A stretch of DNA of 6,858 nt, from the NCBI GenBank assembly GCA_020627605.1, contig JAHDGO010000110.1, forward strand, positions 1 through 6,858. The letters run 5' to 3'. The translations under genes were made by a program, and so were the position numbers. Of this stretch, positions 6,607 to 6,858 are shown piece by piece (positions within the stretch are counted from its first letter, which is position 1; every line of letters begins with the position of its first letter). The stretch is from Yoonia sp. (GTDB lineage: Bacteria > Pseudomonadota > Alphaproteobacteria > Rhodobacterales > Rhodobacteraceae). Under the pieces are notes generated by a model that was given only the letters and a program-made list of their open reading frames with translations, made no database searches and had not been told where the DNA came from.

Positions 6607-6624
6607 CAGGGCGCGAAAGCCCTG
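6607..6624. repeat. Short inverted repeat (hairpin) between two minus-strand genes
   Basis: CAGGGC at 6607-6612 and GCCCTG at 6619-6624 form a perfect 6-base-pair stem with a 6-base loop. It lies between the end of the minus-strand membrane gene and the MFS start. On the minus strand no T-run follows, so it does not look like an intrinsic terminator in that direction; it could act as an RNA-processing or stability element, or be chance. On the plus strand CTTTTTC follows about seven bases later, but there is no nearby plus-strand gene to end. Confidence 0.4.
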
Positions 6625-6627
6625 AAA

Positions 6628-6858
6628 TCACTTTTTCTGCCAATCCTGATAGCGGTGCACCAGTTCGCTTTCGCAGATTTTGAAACCGATATAGCTGAGC
6701 AGGGCGACAAAGGCAGAACCGATGATCTGCAGCATCTGCCACAGCGCGCCCTCCATCACGGCCATCACGCCGAACTCACGGATAAAGCGGATGTTGGCCA
6801 TCGACATCTGAAACAGGTTCAGCGTGGCATAGGCAAAAACGATGGTCAGCAACCCCGC
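6628..6858 (-). CDS. Unrecognised small membrane protein, C-terminal part
   Basis: The frame is open to the window edge, so 76 C-terminal residues are visible and the start is probably outside. There are two hydrophobic stretches: one at the visible N-terminal end (LLTIVFAYATLNLFQMSMA) and one later (LWQMLQIIGSAFVALLSYIGF), joined by a short loop with ANIRFIREFG. The tail is charged and ends HRYQDWQKK, consistent with a cytoplasmic end. I do not recognise the family. It is on the same strand as the MFS gene and ends 44 bases before it, so the two may be co-transcribed. A TTG at 6852 or ATGs at 6807 and 6801 could be starts, but none has a clear ribosome site and the hydrophobic segment would be cut by the latter two. 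Confidence 0.7.
   Translation of the reverse strand, partial: AGLLTIVFAYATLNLFQMSMANIRFIREFGVMAVMEGALWQMLQIIGSAFVALLSYIGFKICESELVHRYQDWQKK

Noticed and set aside
5810..6625. Long open frame of 271 codons on the plus strand
   Set aside because: It lies wholly antisense to the MFS gene, has a His/Arg/Gln-rich composition with no family motifs, and is explained by codon bias of the real gene in GC-rich DNA.
1..6858. A mobile element, phage, defence or toxin-antitoxin system
   Set aside because: Every long open stretch is accounted for by core housekeeping or envelope genes; no integrase, transposase, terminal repeats or repeat array were seen.

Overview
The window reads as ordinary chromosomal housekeeping DNA from an alphaproteobacterium, most likely a member of the Rhodobacteraceae (Roseobacter group). 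The inference rests on gene content and order (aroE-coaE-dnaQ next to secB, fxsA, a Tim44-like gene, mltA and smr), on GC-rich coding sequence, and on the alphaproteobacterial look of SecB, FxsA and the short Tim44-domain protein. No mobile element, CRISPR array, tRNA or rRNA is visible, and nothing looks recently transferred.

Layout. (1) 1-1914, plus strand: the 3' part of aroE, then coaE and dnaQ, overlapping by 4 and 8 bases, so a translationally coupled set. aroE changes reading frame near position 72-78, the most notable anomaly in the window. (2) 1924-2971, minus strand: fxsA followed by secB, spaced like an operon; secB converges on dnaQ with only 9 bases between stop codons. (3) 2972-3081: a short divergent intergenic region that must hold the start signals for fxsA-secB and for the next set. 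(4) 3082-5365, plus strand: Tim44-like gene, mltA and smr, joined by ATGA and GTGA overlaps. (5) 5348-6858, minus strand: an MFS transporter whose 3' end overlaps the end of smr by 18 bases, preceded by the 3' part of an unrecognised small membrane protein gene that runs off the window.

Functionally, the first set covers aromatic amino-acid precursor synthesis (AroE), coenzyme A synthesis (CoaE) and DNA proofreading (DnaQ). The middle block is about the cell envelope and protein export: SecB (export chaperone), FxsA (inner-membrane protein), a membrane-anchored Tim44-domain protein and MltA (peptidoglycan lytic transglycosylase). Smr is a small nucleic-acid-processing domain protein and the MFS protein an inner-membrane transporter of unknown substrate. 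I do not see a new biological system here. The points worth checking are the aroE frameshift, an apparent insertion in DnaQ, an MltA with no lipoprotein signal, and the tight convergent gene ends.
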